A stretch of DNA of 64,000 nt from Oscillospiraceae bacterium (GCA_015063335.1 SVUH01000003.1:15763-79762); one strand, 5' to 3'. Shown: positions 54,667-63,245, counted from the stretch's first letter. The notes: generated from the letters alone by a model not told the origin. Made by a program: numbers and translations.

Positions 54667-56571
54667 TTATTTATCAGCAAGCTTCATAGCCACCATGCAT
54701 ACGTGCTCCGCATCTACCTTTGCAGATTTCAAAATATGATCGTCCTTTTGGCGCTCCGCAACGAACGTATCGTCGGTTGCAATTATTTCTATCCGTTTCT
54801 CGTTAATGCCGTCAAGAGAAACAAGCTTATCGCGAAGATTCATACCAAAGCCACCGCTCTTTATTTCTTCCTCAAGCAGAATTATACCGCAATCCTTACT
54901 GCCAAGAAGATCATAAACGTTTTGTGCGGCTACGTCATACGGTTTAAGCACCTCAAGTAAAATCACGCCCGCTTCAATCCCCTCGGAATTAAGCATTTCG
55001 CAAGCCGAAAGTGCAACTGACACCATACGCCCATGAGTGACGATAACAACGTCTTTCTTTGCATTCTCATCAAAATTTCTTCTTGCGCCAAGATTGGTGG
55101 GCTCGGTATAGCCGTAAAACTGAGATATTACTTTCTCATTTTCATATCCGTTAGGATATCTAATTGCAGTAGGAACACCCTCGGCGAGCGCCTGCTTTAT
55201 TGAAAGCTCCAATCCCTTATAGGTTATTGGCGTATATATTTTGAGATTAGGGATCTGTGAGAGAAACGCAACGTCAAAAATACCGTGATGCGTAGCGCCG
55301 TCTCTCGCGTTGAGCCCCGCTCTGTCAACGCATATAATGACAGGAAGCTTTTGAAGCGCAATATCGTGAATTATATTGTCGTATCCGCGTTGCAAAAAGG
55401 TTGAATATATCGCTACGACGGGCTTCATTCCGTTTGCCGCAAGTCCTGCCGCAAACGTCAGCGCGTGCTCCTCAGCAATCCCGACGTCAAAGAAGCGCTC
55501 TTTGTAGTTGTCCCTAAATTCGCAAAGCCCCGTTCCATCGCACATTGCGGCGGTAATGGCGCATATTTTTTCGTCTTCTCGCGCAAGCTCGGTTATTATA
55601 TGTCCCATGCTTTGGGAAAAGCTCTGACATTTAGCAGACTGCATAACGTCCGGAGACATTCCATGATACACGTCGGGAGCGTTTTCCGCAGGAGAATAGC
55701 CTTTTCCCTTAACGGTCTTTACGTGCACGAGCACGCTCTCGCCAAGCTTTTTGGCCTCGGCAAGAAGTCTTGAAACAGCTTCAAAATCATTTCCGTCAAT
55801 AGGTCCGAGATATGTAAGCCCCATGCTTTCAAAATAATTAGAGCCGTAAAGTGTATTTTTGATTCCCCGCTTTATAGCTAAAACGACCTTAAAGAGCCAC
55901 TTTCCTATGAGGGGTATCTTTTTGAGGAATGCCCCCGTTGCCCTCTTGGTCTTAAAGTAACCCGAACGAGTTCTGAGCTTTGAAAGATTGCTCGCAAAGC
56001 GTCCTATATTCTTCGATATGGACATCTCATTTTCGTTAAGTATTATTATCAAATTCAAATCCTTGCGGCAATTGTTGAGCGCCTCGTGGATCATACCTCC
56101 CGTATATGCGCCGTCTCCTATAACGGCAACGGTATAGGCATCAGAGCCTGCAAGCTTGTCCGAAGCGGCAAATCCAAGTGCCGCCGAAAACGACGTGGAG
56201 CTATGCCCCGCGCCAAAGCAATCGTGCTCACTCTCAAAGCGATTGGTAAATCCGCAAAGACCGCCCGACTCGCGAAGAGTGTCCATTTTTGAGTATCTTC
56301 CCGTAAGAAGCTTATGAACGTAGCTTTGGTGTCCAACGTCAAAAATAATATGGTCCTTAGGCGAGTCAAAAACTCTGTGAATTGCCATACTTAATTCAAC
56401 TGCACCGAGATTAGACGACAGATGTCCGCCGTTTTTAGAAACTATACGCACAAGCTCCGCGCGTATTTCCTCGGCAACCTCGCCCATTTCTTCGTCGGGA
56501 ATATTTTTAAAATCCTTTGGGGATCTTATTTTGTCTAAATATTTGATTTTCTGCTTATTGTATTCGTTCAT
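54667..56571 (-). CDS. dxs: 1-deoxy-D-xylulose-5-phosphate synthase
   Basis: Thiamine-diphosphate enzyme that joins pyruvate and glyceraldehyde-3-phosphate, the first step of the MEP isoprenoid pathway. The 634-residue protein has GHLSSNLGAVEL, FDVGHQSY, the ThDP-binding GDGAYTGGMIHEALNN motif, the transketolase pyrimidine domain (DVGIAEEHA) and DRAGLNARDGATHHG. A GAGGGA site precedes the ATG. It is a single gene, lying downstream of cotJC on the same strand, but a terminator separates them. Confidence 0.96.
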   Translation of the reverse strand: MNEYNKQKIKYLDKIRSPKDFKNIPDEEMGEVAEEIRAELVRIVSKNGGHLSSNLGAVELSMAIHRVFDSPKDHIIFDVGHQSYVHKLLTGRYSKMDTLRESGGLCGFTNRFESEHDCFGAGHSSTSFSAALGFAASDKLAGSDAYTVAVIGDGAYTGGMIHEALNNCRKDLNLIIILNENEMSISKNIGRFASNLSKLRTRSGYFKTKRATGAFLKKIPLIGKWLFKVVLAIKRGIKNTLYGSNYFESMGLTYLGPIDGNDFEAVSRLLAEAKKLGESVLVHVKTVKGKGYSPAENAPDVYHGMSPDVMQSAKCQSFSQSMGHIITELAREDEKICAITAAMCDGTGLCEFRDNYKERFFDVGIAEEHALTFAAGLAANGMKPVVAIYSTFLQRGYDNIIHDIALQKLPVIICVDRAGLNARDGATHHGIFDVAFLSQIPNLKIYTPITYKGLELSIKQALAEGVPTAIRYPNGYENEKVISQFYGYTEPTNLGARRNFDENAKKDVVIVTHGRMVSVALSACEMLNSEGIEAGVILLEVLKPYDVAAQNVYDLLGSKDCGIILLEEEIKSGGFGMNLRDKLVSLDGINEKRIEIIATDDTFVAERQKDDHILKSAKVDAEHVCMVAMKLADK

Positions 56572-56655
56572 GATATTCCCTCATGCTAAAATTCAACGAC
56601 TTATCATAATTATAACATATTACTTTAAAAAAATAAAGGGGTTTTTGAAAATTAA

Positions 56656-56688
56656 AGAGGGCTATCCTTTCGATAGCCCTTTTTTGTC
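56656..56688. terminator. Terminator of cotJABC
   Basis: AGGGCTATC / GATAGCCCT with loop CTTTC directly after the cotJC stop; the minus-strand side continues CTTTAATTTT and the plus side has six Ts. Confidence 0.8.
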
Positions 56689-57291
56689 TTATTTTCTTCT
56701 GTCAAATTCAGGATTGAAAGCGTAAAAGTTCTTAGAATCGAGATCGTCCTGCGCCAAACGCATAGCGTCACCGAAGCGTTGGTAATGTACTATTTCTCTT
56801 TCGCGCAAGAACTTGATAGGATCACGCACGTCGGGGTCGTCAACAAGTCTCAATATGTTGTCGTAGGTCGTACGCGCCTTTTGCTCCGCCGCAAGGTCTT
56901 CGTTAAGGTCGGTGAGCAGATCTCCCTTTGACTGTATATATTTGATATCAAAAGGTACTCCCGATGCCGCAACGGGATACACGCCCGTGGTATGGTCAAC
57001 GAAATAAGTTGCAAACGGTGTTCCTGCAATTTGCTCGGGAGTGAGATTGCGGGTAAGCTGATGTACTATAGCTGCCACTATTTCCAAGTGCGCCAGCTCC
57101 TCAGTTCCGATATCAGTTAAGATTCCCGATATTTTTGCGTTGGGGCAAGAATAGCGTTGGTTCAAATATCTCATTGATGCGCCAAGCTCTCCGTCAGGAC
57201 CGCCAAGCTGTGATATAACTATCTGTGCGGTCTGCGTGCTTGGATTTTTTATTTTTACAGGATATTCAAGCTTTTTTTCATAAATCCACAT
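56689..57291 (-). CDS. cotJC: Spore coat protein CotJC (manganese catalase family)
   Basis: A 200-residue spore coat protein of the ferritin-like manganese catalase family. The metal ligands are visible: a glutamate in GGPDGELGASMRYLNQRY, the pair in TDIGTEELAHLEIVAAIVHQ, and further ones in EQKARTTYDNI and REREIVHYQRFGD. Catalase activity in the coat is plausible. GGAAG precedes the ATG. It is the third gene of the conserved cotJA-cotJB-cotJC operon, 23 bases after cotJB. Confidence 0.95.
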   Translation of the reverse strand: MWIYEKKLEYPVKIKNPSTQTAQIVISQLGGPDGELGASMRYLNQRYSCPNAKISGILTDIGTEELAHLEIVAAIVHQLTRNLTPEQIAGTPFATYFVDHTTGVYPVAASGVPFDIKYIQSKGDLLTDLNEDLAAEQKARTTYDNILRLVDDPDVRDPIKFLREREIVHYQRFGDAMRLAQDDLDSKNFYAFNPEFDRRK

Positions 57292-57314
57292 ATAGCTCTT
57301 CTTCCTTTCTTCGT

Positions 57315-57665
57315 TTAGTTAGCGTCAAGTTCCCAAGGCCACGGAGCATTTGTCCAGTCCCAGGAATGTTCGCTTGTGTTATCAAGATTCGTTATGGGTG
57401 TGTTACAACGCGCCATTTTCTCAAGTATTTCCATTCTTTCTTGGCGCAACTTATGATAGTACGCAAGCGCCTCAGATGAGCAAGGGTATGCATCGAGATA
57501 CAAAACTGTATCAACAAGCGCAAACTCAACTGTTTGGAGCTGTTTCATAAGCTTTTTGCAATCATTCGTATTTCCGTTACAGCCACAACCGTGAGAGCAA
57601 GAGGAATTATTACTGTTTCTACTATTCCATCTGATTCCCATTCTTGAAGAATATCTATCAACCAC
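57315..57665 (-). CDS. cotJB: Spore coat protein CotJB
   Basis: A 116-residue spore coat protein. The conserved CotJB core runs from about residue 36: KLMKQLQTVEFALVDTVLYL, AYYHKLRQERMEILE and the tryptophan-rich ending WDWTNAPWPWE. In front is an extra Ser-Asn-Cys-Gly segment (residues 14-36, CSHGCGCNGNTNDC), which makes it longer than the Bacillus protein of about 87 residues. It overlaps the end of cotJA by 8 bases. Confidence 0.92.
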   Translation of the reverse strand: MVDRYSSRMGIRWNSRNSNNSSCSHGCGCNGNTNDCKKLMKQLQTVEFALVDTVLYLDAYPCSSEALAYYHKLRQERMEILEKMARCNTPITNLDNTSEHSWDWTNAPWPWELDAN

Positions 57666-57942
57666 GGCAGCATCCTCCTTTATAAACGCTATCTCCCATA
57701 AACGGAAGATTAAGCTCCTCGAACAACGTTCCGTTTTTTATTGCGAGTTCGGGCTCATACAAGCATTTGAAATCCTGAATTGGTGCGTAAAGTGATGCAA
57801 GGGGGTAATCCTTAATGCCCCATTTGTTGGCAGGACAGTTCTTCCCCGTGATGCCCTCACAGCCACACGTGCTTCTCATACGTAAGCTTTTTTCACCGTT
57901 ATCACAGCACGCTGTGCTTTCATAATCCATATACATAAGCAT
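57658..57942 (-). CDS. cotJA: Spore coat associated protein CotJA
   Basis: A 94-residue protein with the CotJA core: PLASLYAPIQDFKCLYEPELA, then ELNLPFMGDS. The N-terminal half has six cysteines (CC, CGCEG, NCPANKW), more than the Bacillus homologue. GAAAGGT precedes the first ATG. First gene of the cotJ operon; expression in the mother cell under sigma-E is expected from Bacillus, but I can point only to a weak CATACTAT box near 57984-57992 on the minus strand. Confidence 0.88.
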   Translation of the reverse strand: MLMYMDYESTACCDNGEKSLRMRSTCGCEGITGKNCPANKWGIKDYPLASLYAPIQDFKCLYEPELAIKNGTLFEELNLPFMGDSVYKGGCCRG

Positions 57943-57962
57943 ACATGACCTTTCTGTTTATT

Positions 57963-57978
57963 TGAGGATATATCCTCA
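57963..57978. promoter_or_regulatory. 16-bp perfect palindrome upstream of cotJA
   Basis: TGAGGATATATCCTCA is its own reverse complement and ends 21 bases before the cotJA start, within the probable leader. A second short inverted repeat (ATACT-CAT-AGTAT) follows at 57979-57991. Confidence 0.5.
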
Positions 57979-58015
57979 TACTCATAGTATGCCTAAATAC
58001 ATATTTTGGTTATAT

Positions 58016-58051
58016 AAAAACACCGACTGCCGTATGACAGTCGGTGTTTTT
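58016..58051 (-). terminator. Terminator of the phosphoglucomutase gene
   Basis: AAAAACACCGACTG / CAGTCGGTGTTTTT, 14-bp arms, 8-base loop, directly after the minus-strand stop at 58066. Confidence 0.92.
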
Positions 58052-58065
58052 CAGTTATATCTATA

Positions 58066-59745
58066 TCAGTTGCAATAAGCCTCAAACGCTTCTCTTACGT
58101 AAGGAAGCTTTTTCTTTGCCTCGGCCTCATTCTCTGCAACTATGCTGAAATAGAACTTGCACTTAGGCTCTGTTCCGCTCGGACGAACCGCAACCCAGCT
58201 TCCGTCTGCAAGGGTAAATTTAAGAACGTTAGAGGGTGTGAATCCCAGATTTATCATTTCTTCAGAAAGGAAATCTTCGATCTTAACCACGTCAATTCCG
58301 TTTACGGATACGGGAGCGTTGCTGCGAAGATTTTCCATAAGCGCGTCCATCTTCTCAGCACCGTCTATTCCCTTGAACATAAAGTTATCAAGAGCATCGA
58401 GGAAGAAGCCGTGCTCTGCGTACAACTCATCAAGAACGTCGAACAAGGTCTTACCCTCTGTCGCATAGAATGCAGCCGCCTCACAAAGCATAAGAGATGC
58501 CTGAACGGCGTCCTTATCGCGAACAAAGTCAGCCACAAGGCAGCCATAGCTTTCCTCATATCCGAATACAAATTCCTTGTCGCCCGCAAGCTCATGCTTA
58601 TATATCTTATCGCCGATAAACTTAAAGCCGGTAAGCGTTTTCTCTGTTACGACTCCGTACTTTGCGCAAACTCTGTCGCCAAGGTCGGACGTAACGACCG
58701 TATTGAACATTACTCCGTTCTTCGGAATAGTTCCCGCCTTTGCTCTGTTTGAAAGAATGTATTCCTGCAATACAGCCGCGGATTGGTTGCCCGTCATACG
58801 TACGTAATCCCCGTTCAACTTCACTGCTACACCAAGTCTGTCACAGTCGGGGTCTGTGGTTATAACTATATCAGCGTCGTGCTTTCTTGCATATTCAAAT
58901 GCAAGCTCGTACGCTGCGTCAGTTTCGGGATTAGGGTTCTTTGTATTACTAAACTCAGTATCGGGCTCGCACTGCTCGACTACGGGAATTACGTTATATC
59001 CGAGTCTGTCAAGCACCGTCCTTACTGGAACGTTGCCCGTACCGTGCTGAGGAGAATAAACTATCTTTATATCCTTCTTCACGTCGGGACAAATGGTTAT
59101 TCCCATAACCGCCTTATAGTAAGCCTCGTCAACGTCCTCTCCGAGTACGGTTATAAGATCCCCCGCTTCCTCAAAGGTAAGAGCCTTGACGGTCAACGGA
59201 TCTTCGATCTTTGCTATTTCGGCAACTACCAAATCGTTAATCTCAGGAATAAGCTGACAGCCTCTCTCGTCATAAAGCTTGTATCCATTATATTCGGGAG
59301 GATTGTGAGATGCCGTTATCATAACACCGCCAAAAGCTCCAAGTGTTCTTACGGCAAAAGAAAGTTCAGGAGTCGGACGAAGAGAATCAAAAATGTATGC
59401 CTTGATTCCGTTTGCTGCAAAAACACCAGCCGTTTCCTTACAGAACTCAACACTAAAACGTCTGTTATCATGAGCAATAACTATACCTCTTTGGCAAGCA
59501 TCTGCACCAACACTTTTAATATACTCTGCGTAGCCTTGAGTTGTTTTTCTCACAAGATATTTATTCATTCTGTTAATTCCCGCACCAAGAACTCCTCTGA
59601 GTCCCGCAGTACCGAATTCAATCTCACGGTAAAATCTTTCCTTGATCTCTTCATCGTTGTCTGACATTTCCTCGAGTTCTTTTCTGGTAGCCGCGTCAAT
59701 ATCCGCACTTTCCAACCAATGCTTGTATGTTTCTCTGTAATCCAT
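58066..59745 (-). CDS. Phosphoglucomutase/phosphomannomutase (alpha-D-phosphohexomutase)
   Basis: Interconverts hexose 1- and 6-phosphates for cell wall and polysaccharide precursors. The 559-residue protein has FGTAGLRG near the start, the phosphoserine loop ITASHNPP (Ser146), the metal-binding DPDCDRLG, the sugar loop GYEESYG, and the C-terminal RPSGTEPKCKFY phosphate-binding motif. The length matches the long Firmicutes PgcA type. AAGGAGG precedes the ATG. It stands alone, divergent from the second ABC operon. Confidence 0.94.
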   Translation of the reverse strand: MDYRETYKHWLESADIDAATRKELEEMSDNDEEIKERFYREIEFGTAGLRGVLGAGINRMNKYLVRKTTQGYAEYIKSVGADACQRGIVIAHDNRRFSVEFCKETAGVFAANGIKAYIFDSLRPTPELSFAVRTLGAFGGVMITASHNPPEYNGYKLYDERGCQLIPEINDLVVAEIAKIEDPLTVKALTFEEAGDLITVLGEDVDEAYYKAVMGITICPDVKKDIKIVYSPQHGTGNVPVRTVLDRLGYNVIPVVEQCEPDTEFSNTKNPNPETDAAYELAFEYARKHDADIVITTDPDCDRLGVAVKLNGDYVRMTGNQSAAVLQEYILSNRAKAGTIPKNGVMFNTVVTSDLGDRVCAKYGVVTEKTLTGFKFIGDKIYKHELAGDKEFVFGYEESYGCLVADFVRDKDAVQASLMLCEAAAFYATEGKTLFDVLDELYAEHGFFLDALDNFMFKGIDGAEKMDALMENLRSNAPVSVNGIDVVKIEDFLSEEMINLGFTPSNVLKFTLADGSWVAVRPSGTEPKCKFYFSIVAENEAEAKKKLPYVREAFEAYCN

Positions 59746-59880
59746 AGTAGACCTCCTTAAATTTATACAAATCCATTATATATTATTTCTTTCAAAAATT
59801 CAATGTATAAAATGTAAATATTAAGATATTTCAAAAAGAAAATTTCGACAAATATTTTTTTATAAAGTTAGTGAAAAGGC

Positions 59881-59909
59881 TTGACAAAACGCAAGAAGTA
59901 TGTTATCAT
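59881..59909 (+). promoter_or_regulatory. Promoter of the second amino acid ABC operon
   Basis: Consensus TTGACA at 59881-59886, TATCAT at 59904-59909 with extended TG, 17-base spacer. Confidence 0.85.
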
Positions 59910-59917
59910 ATTATAGC

Positions 59918-59935
59918 GCTTTACCAAGGTAAAGC
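59918..59935. promoter_or_regulatory. Operator-like palindrome at the transcription start
   Basis: GCTTTACC-AA-GGTAAAGC, perfect 8-bp arms, beginning 8 bases after the -10 box. It could bind a repressor or form a small hairpin at the 5' end of the mRNA. Confidence 0.5.
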
Positions 59936-59975
59936 ATTAAAATCATAATCGCTTTGCGATACGGAGGACAATTTT

Positions 59976-60776
59976 ATGAAAAAAGTAGTATCCCTTGTGC
60001 TTGCACTTATACTGTGCAGCGTTTGCCTTTTGGCAACAACTTCCTGCCAGAAGAACGACAATAAGCTGATCGTTGGCTATACCATTTATGAGCCGATGAA
60101 TTATCTTGACGAAAACAACGAGCTTGTTGGCTTTGACACAGAGCTTGCAAAGGCTGTTGCAGATAAGCTTGGTATGGAGATCGAATTCCAGAAGATCGAA
60201 TGGTCCAACAAGTACCTCGAGCTCGAGGCAGGAACCATCAACTGCATCTGGAACGGATTTACCTCTAACTGTGCTGATGACGACGGTGTTCAGAGAAGCG
60301 ACAAGGTTGACTTCTCTTACGCTTACATGAACAACGAGCAGTGTGTAGTAGTTCAGTCTAAGGATCTTGCAGCTCTCAACTCCGCTGCTGCTCTCGCAGA
60401 CAAGAAGGGCGCAGCTGAAAAGGGCTCTGCCGGTGAAGGCGTTGCTAAGGACTACATAGACAACACCGATACCAACTACTTTGGTAAGGATTCTCAGGCA
60501 GCCGCTATGATGGAGCTTATCGCAGGAACCGTTGACTTTATCGTCATCGACAAGACCATGGCTAAGGCAATGGTTGGCAGCGGAAGCTACGCTAACCTCG
60601 CTATCGTTGAGGATATCGAGATCGAATCTGAGGTTTACTCTATCGGCTTCAAGAAGGGCAGCGACCTTACCGCAAAGGTAAACGGCGCGCTCAAGGAGCT
60701 TGCTGAGGACGGCACGATGATGGAGCTTGCTAAGAAGTACGGTCTTGAGAACTACGTAATCACCGATCTTAAGTAA
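59976..60776 (+). CDS. Amino acid ABC substrate-binding lipoprotein
   Basis: A 266-residue solute-binding lipoprotein with a lipobox ending at Cys24 (ATTSC). The SBP_bac_3 fold shows in the IYEPMNYLDENNELVGFD segment, ELAKAVADKLGMEIEF, NCIWNGFT and VDFIVIDKTMA. It differs from the other binding protein at 47.5-48.3 kb across most of its length, so the two systems likely take different ligands. A CGGAGGAC site precedes the ATG. First gene of binding protein-permease-ATPase; strong codon bias. Confidence 0.92.
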   Translation: MKKVVSLVLALILCSVCLLATTSCQKNDNKLIVGYTIYEPMNYLDENNELVGFDTELAKAVADKLGMEIEFQKIEWSNKYLELEAGTINCIWNGFTSNCADDDGVQRSDKVDFSYAYMNNEQCVVVQSKDLAALNSAAALADKKGAAEKGSAGEGVAKDYIDNTDTNYFGKDSQAAAMMELIAGTVDFIVIDKTMAKAMVGSGSYANLAIVEDIEIESEVYSIGFKKGSDLTAKVNGALKELAEDGTMMELAKKYGLENYVITDLK

Positions 60777-60796
60777 TTAGTAAGTCAATTAAATCA

Positions 60797-60831
60797 CATT
60801 ATTGCACTCTGCCCCGCAGAGTGCAATAATG
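60797..60831 (+). other. 16-bp perfect stem-loop between binding protein and permease genes
   Basis: CATTATTGCACTCTGC / GCAGAGTGCAATAATG with loop CCC. No T run follows, so it is more likely an mRNA-stabilising or processing hairpin than a terminator. Confidence 0.7.
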
Positions 60832-60865
60832 CTGAATAGATATTTTTCAAGTAAGGATAACCGTT

Positions 60866-61558
60866 ATGGAATTTTTAAAGGTCACACAATTTCTCCTTGA
60901 AGGATTTGGTACGACCTGCGCGCTGTTTGCACTGACTCTTATTTTCTCACTACCGCTCGGACTTCTTATATCCTTGGGCACTATGACCAAGTTTAAGCCC
61001 GTCCGCTACGTAATGAAAACCATCGTGTGGATAGTACGCGGTATCCCCCTTATGCTTCAGTTGTTTATAATATGGTTCGGTCCCGGAATGCTCTTTGGCG
61101 TTTCTATACCGAGCCTTACTCTGTTCTCTTTTAATGTTTCAGGCCGTTTCACTGCCGCTCTTATTGCATTTGCAATAAACTATGCGTGCTATTTCAGTGA
61201 AATATACCGTGGCGGTATTGAGAGCATTTCCAGAGGACAGTATGAGGCAGGACAGGTCCTTGGCATGTCGCGCACTCAAATCTTCTTCAAGGTAGTTCTC
61301 AAGCAGGTAATTAAGCGAATTTTGCCTCCTATGTCAAACGAGATAATTACGCTCGTTAAGGATACAGCTCTTGCACGTGTTATAGGCGTTATCGAGATAA
61401 TAGATAAGTCTTACATACTGCTCGGCCCTAACGAGATAGTCGGAGGCGGACTTATATGGCCGCTATTTTACAGCGGAGTGTTTTATCTTCTTTTTGTCGG
61501 AGCGCTTACGCTTCTCTTTAATTACTTTGAGAAAAAACTAAGTTATTTTAAATCTTAA
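60866..61558 (+). CDS. Polar amino acid ABC permease
   Basis: A 230-residue HisM/GlnP-type permease with about five helices. The EAA loop is EAGQVLGMSRTQIFFKVVLKQ, and IVRGIPLMLQLFII is the conserved segment after the second helix. Its length is standard for the family, in contrast to the extended permease of the other operon. The start is ATG at 60866; the site upstream (AAGGAT) is moderate. It lies 10 bases before the ATPase gene. Confidence 0.92.
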   Translation: MEFLKVTQFLLEGFGTTCALFALTLIFSLPLGLLISLGTMTKFKPVRYVMKTIVWIVRGIPLMLQLFIIWFGPGMLFGVSIPSLTLFSFNVSGRFTAALIAFAINYACYFSEIYRGGIESISRGQYEAGQVLGMSRTQIFFKVVLKQVIKRILPPMSNEIITLVKDTALARVIGVIEIIDKSYILLGPNEIVGGGLIWPLFYSGVFYLLFVGALTLLFNYFEKKLSYFKS

Positions 61559-61568
61559 GGTGGCACAT

Positions 61569-62357
61569 ATGGCTTTACTTGAAGTTTCAAATATCAAGAA
61601 AAATTTTGGGAAGACCGAGGTCCTTAGGGGCATTGATTTTTCTCTCGAAAAAGGAGACGTTCTTTCTATCATCGGCTCGTCCGGTAGCGGAAAGACGACC
61701 CTTCTCCGCTGTCTCAACTTTTTGGAGGTTCCCGACTTTGGAACGATCTCAATAAACGGTGAGACTATTTTCGACGCATCGAAAAAGAGCAAGTCGAGCG
61801 ACAAAGAAATACGCAATAAGCGTCTTCATTTCGGTCTTGTATTTCAGTCCTTTAATCTTTTCCCTCAGTACAACGTATTGGACAATATAACGCTTGCACC
61901 CATTCTTCGTTTGAAGGACGAGAAGCTATCCAAGGAAGAAAAGAAAAAAAGAATTGCTAAAATCACCGAAGACGCGTATGAACTACTTGCCAAGGTCGAC
62001 CTGACTGAAAAAGCAAGTGCATATCCTTGTGAGCTTTCGGGCGGTCAGCAACAGCGTGTCGCTATCGCAAGAGCTCTTGCGCTCTCTCCCGATATTCTCT
62101 GCTTTGACGAGCCTACGTCGGCGCTTGACCCCGAGCTTACGGGCGAGGTGCTCCGCGTTATCAAGGACTTGAAAAATCATGACTGCACTATGATAGTCGT
62201 TACCCACGAAATGGAGTTTGCAAAGAGTGTTTCCGACAAGGTTATCTTCATGGCAAACGGCGTTATTGAGGAATGTGGAACTCCCGAGGAGGTATTTGAT
62301 AATCCCAAATCGGCGCTCACGCAGTCATTTCTTCGTAAATCGGTTGAATTGTTTTAA
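61569..62357 (+). CDS. Polar amino acid ABC transporter ATPase
   Basis: A 262-residue GlnQ/HisP-type ATPase with Walker A GSSGSGKTT, the Q loop VFQSFNLFPQ, signature [15 protein letters not shown] and Walker [15 protein letters not shown] Lys-Glu-rich insert (about residues 65-80 and 115-130) is longer than in the other ATPase here. The ATG at 61569 lies 7 bases after AAGGTG; a GTG three codons earlier is possible. Last gene of the operon, followed by a terminator. Confidence 0.93.
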   Translation: MALLEVSNIKKNFGKTEVLRGIDFSLEKGDVLSIIGSSGSGKTTLLRCLNFLEVPDFGTISINGETIFDASKKSKSSDKEIRNKRLHFGLVFQSFNLFPQYNVLDNITLAPILRLKDEKLSKEEKKKRIAKITEDAYELLAKVDLTEKASAYPCELSGGQQQRVAIARALALSPDILCFDEPTSALDPELTGEVLRVIKDLKNHDCTMIVVTHEMEFAKSVSDKVIFMANGVIEECGTPEEVFDNPKSALTQSFLRKSVELF

Positions 62358-62360
62358 TAG

Positions 62361-62392
62361 AAAAAACGGCAGAATAGTCTGCCGTTTTTTTT
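62361..62392 (+). terminator. Terminator of the second ABC operon
   Basis: AAAAAACGGCAGA / TCTGCCGTTTTTT with loop ATAG and eight Ts; the A run makes it usable for the convergent minus-strand gene as well. Confidence 0.93.
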
Positions 62393-62402
62393 GCGTTTAA
62401 GT

Positions 62403-63245
62403 TTAATTACCGCAACCGCACTTGCCGTGCTTATCTCCTCCCTGATGCGGTGTAAAATCGGGGGGGCAGAATTCAGCCGTCGGGAACGCCATATTTCTGA
62501 AAACAGAGCAAGGATTATCGTCCTCAGTCGATACACATACCTTATCGGGAACGCAGTATTCGGTAGCGTGTATGAGATATTGAGCGGGTCTTACGAGTCT
62601 TACTACCGAGAAAATACCGAGAGAAACCGTAAGGAAGCGTCCATTGCTGTCACTCAGCTGGTCGTTCATGGAGTTCATGATACCCTGTGGGATATCGCCG
62701 CAGCAGCAGCAACAGCAGCAACATGTATCCTCAGGCTCTCTTACCTTAACGTTGAGAATTATAGGGTCAACTGCCTCTACAATAGCGGTAGGTACGTTCT
62801 TTGCGGAATAGCAGGGGTCAGGTGTAGAGCAGAAATCGTTGCAATCATTCTGACTCTTGAAAACACTTACGTTGCTCTCGCTTCCGTAAAGTATAACCTT
62901 CTTTTCAAGTACCGCAATTCCTTCAAATTCCTGACTTCTTCCACCGCAAAGGCAAGCCTCAAAGCCGATGCTTACGTAAAACTTTATTGTTACCGAATAA
63001 AAGCCTCTGTTGAATTTTATCGGGTCTATGAGTATCTGTGTCCAAGAAATTTTTGCGCTCTTTGCGCGAATATTTGTCGTGTGCTCAAGAATATCGTTTC
63101 CGAAGCTTGTGAGCAGCACCTTTACATCCTCGAAACAATCCCTGTCGCGGCACGAATCAAGTACGCGATTGGTATCTATACACACAGTTTCCGACTTTTG
63201 GGGTGCTTTATCCGTACACGAGCATGGGAATCTGTTTTCAGACAT
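62403..63245 (-). CDS. Cysteine-rich protein with an eight-cysteine run, unknown
   Basis: A 280-residue protein with 24 cysteines and no signal peptide or membrane segment. It starts with a Cys-Ser-Cys, has ETVCIDTNRVLDSCRDRDCF, then a beta-rich domain (FNRGFYSVTIKFY, FEACLCGG), eight consecutive cysteines at 175-182, and a second region ending in KCGCGN. I have the impression that similar proteins occur in many spore-forming Clostridia without a known role; a spore-surface or metal-binding role is only a guess. GGAGG precedes the ATG. It stands alone. Confidence 0.7.
   Translation of the reverse strand: MSENRFPCSCTDKAPQKSETVCIDTNRVLDSCRDRDCFEDVKVLLTSFGNDILEHTTNIRAKSAKISWTQILIDPIKFNRGFYSVTIKFYVSIGFEACLCGGRSQEFEGIAVLEKKVILYGSESNVSVFKSQNDCNDFCSTPDPCYSAKNVPTAIVEAVDPIILNVKVREPEDTCCCCCCCCGDIPQGIMNSMNDQLSDSNGRFLTVSLGIFSVVRLVRPAQYLIHATEYCVPDKVCVSTEDDNPCSVFRNMAFPTAEFCPPDFTPHQGGDKHGKCGCGN
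62700..62723 (-). repeat. TGC/TGT codon microsatellite
   Basis: Eight consecutive cysteine codons, six TGC and two TGT, encode residues 175-182 of the cysteine-rich protein. Slippage could change the number of cysteines without shifting the frame. Confidence 0.85.

Noticed and set aside
58783..59664. 293-codon plus-strand frame
   Set aside because: Antisense to the well-supported phosphoglucomutase gene; no family motifs and no ribosome binding site.
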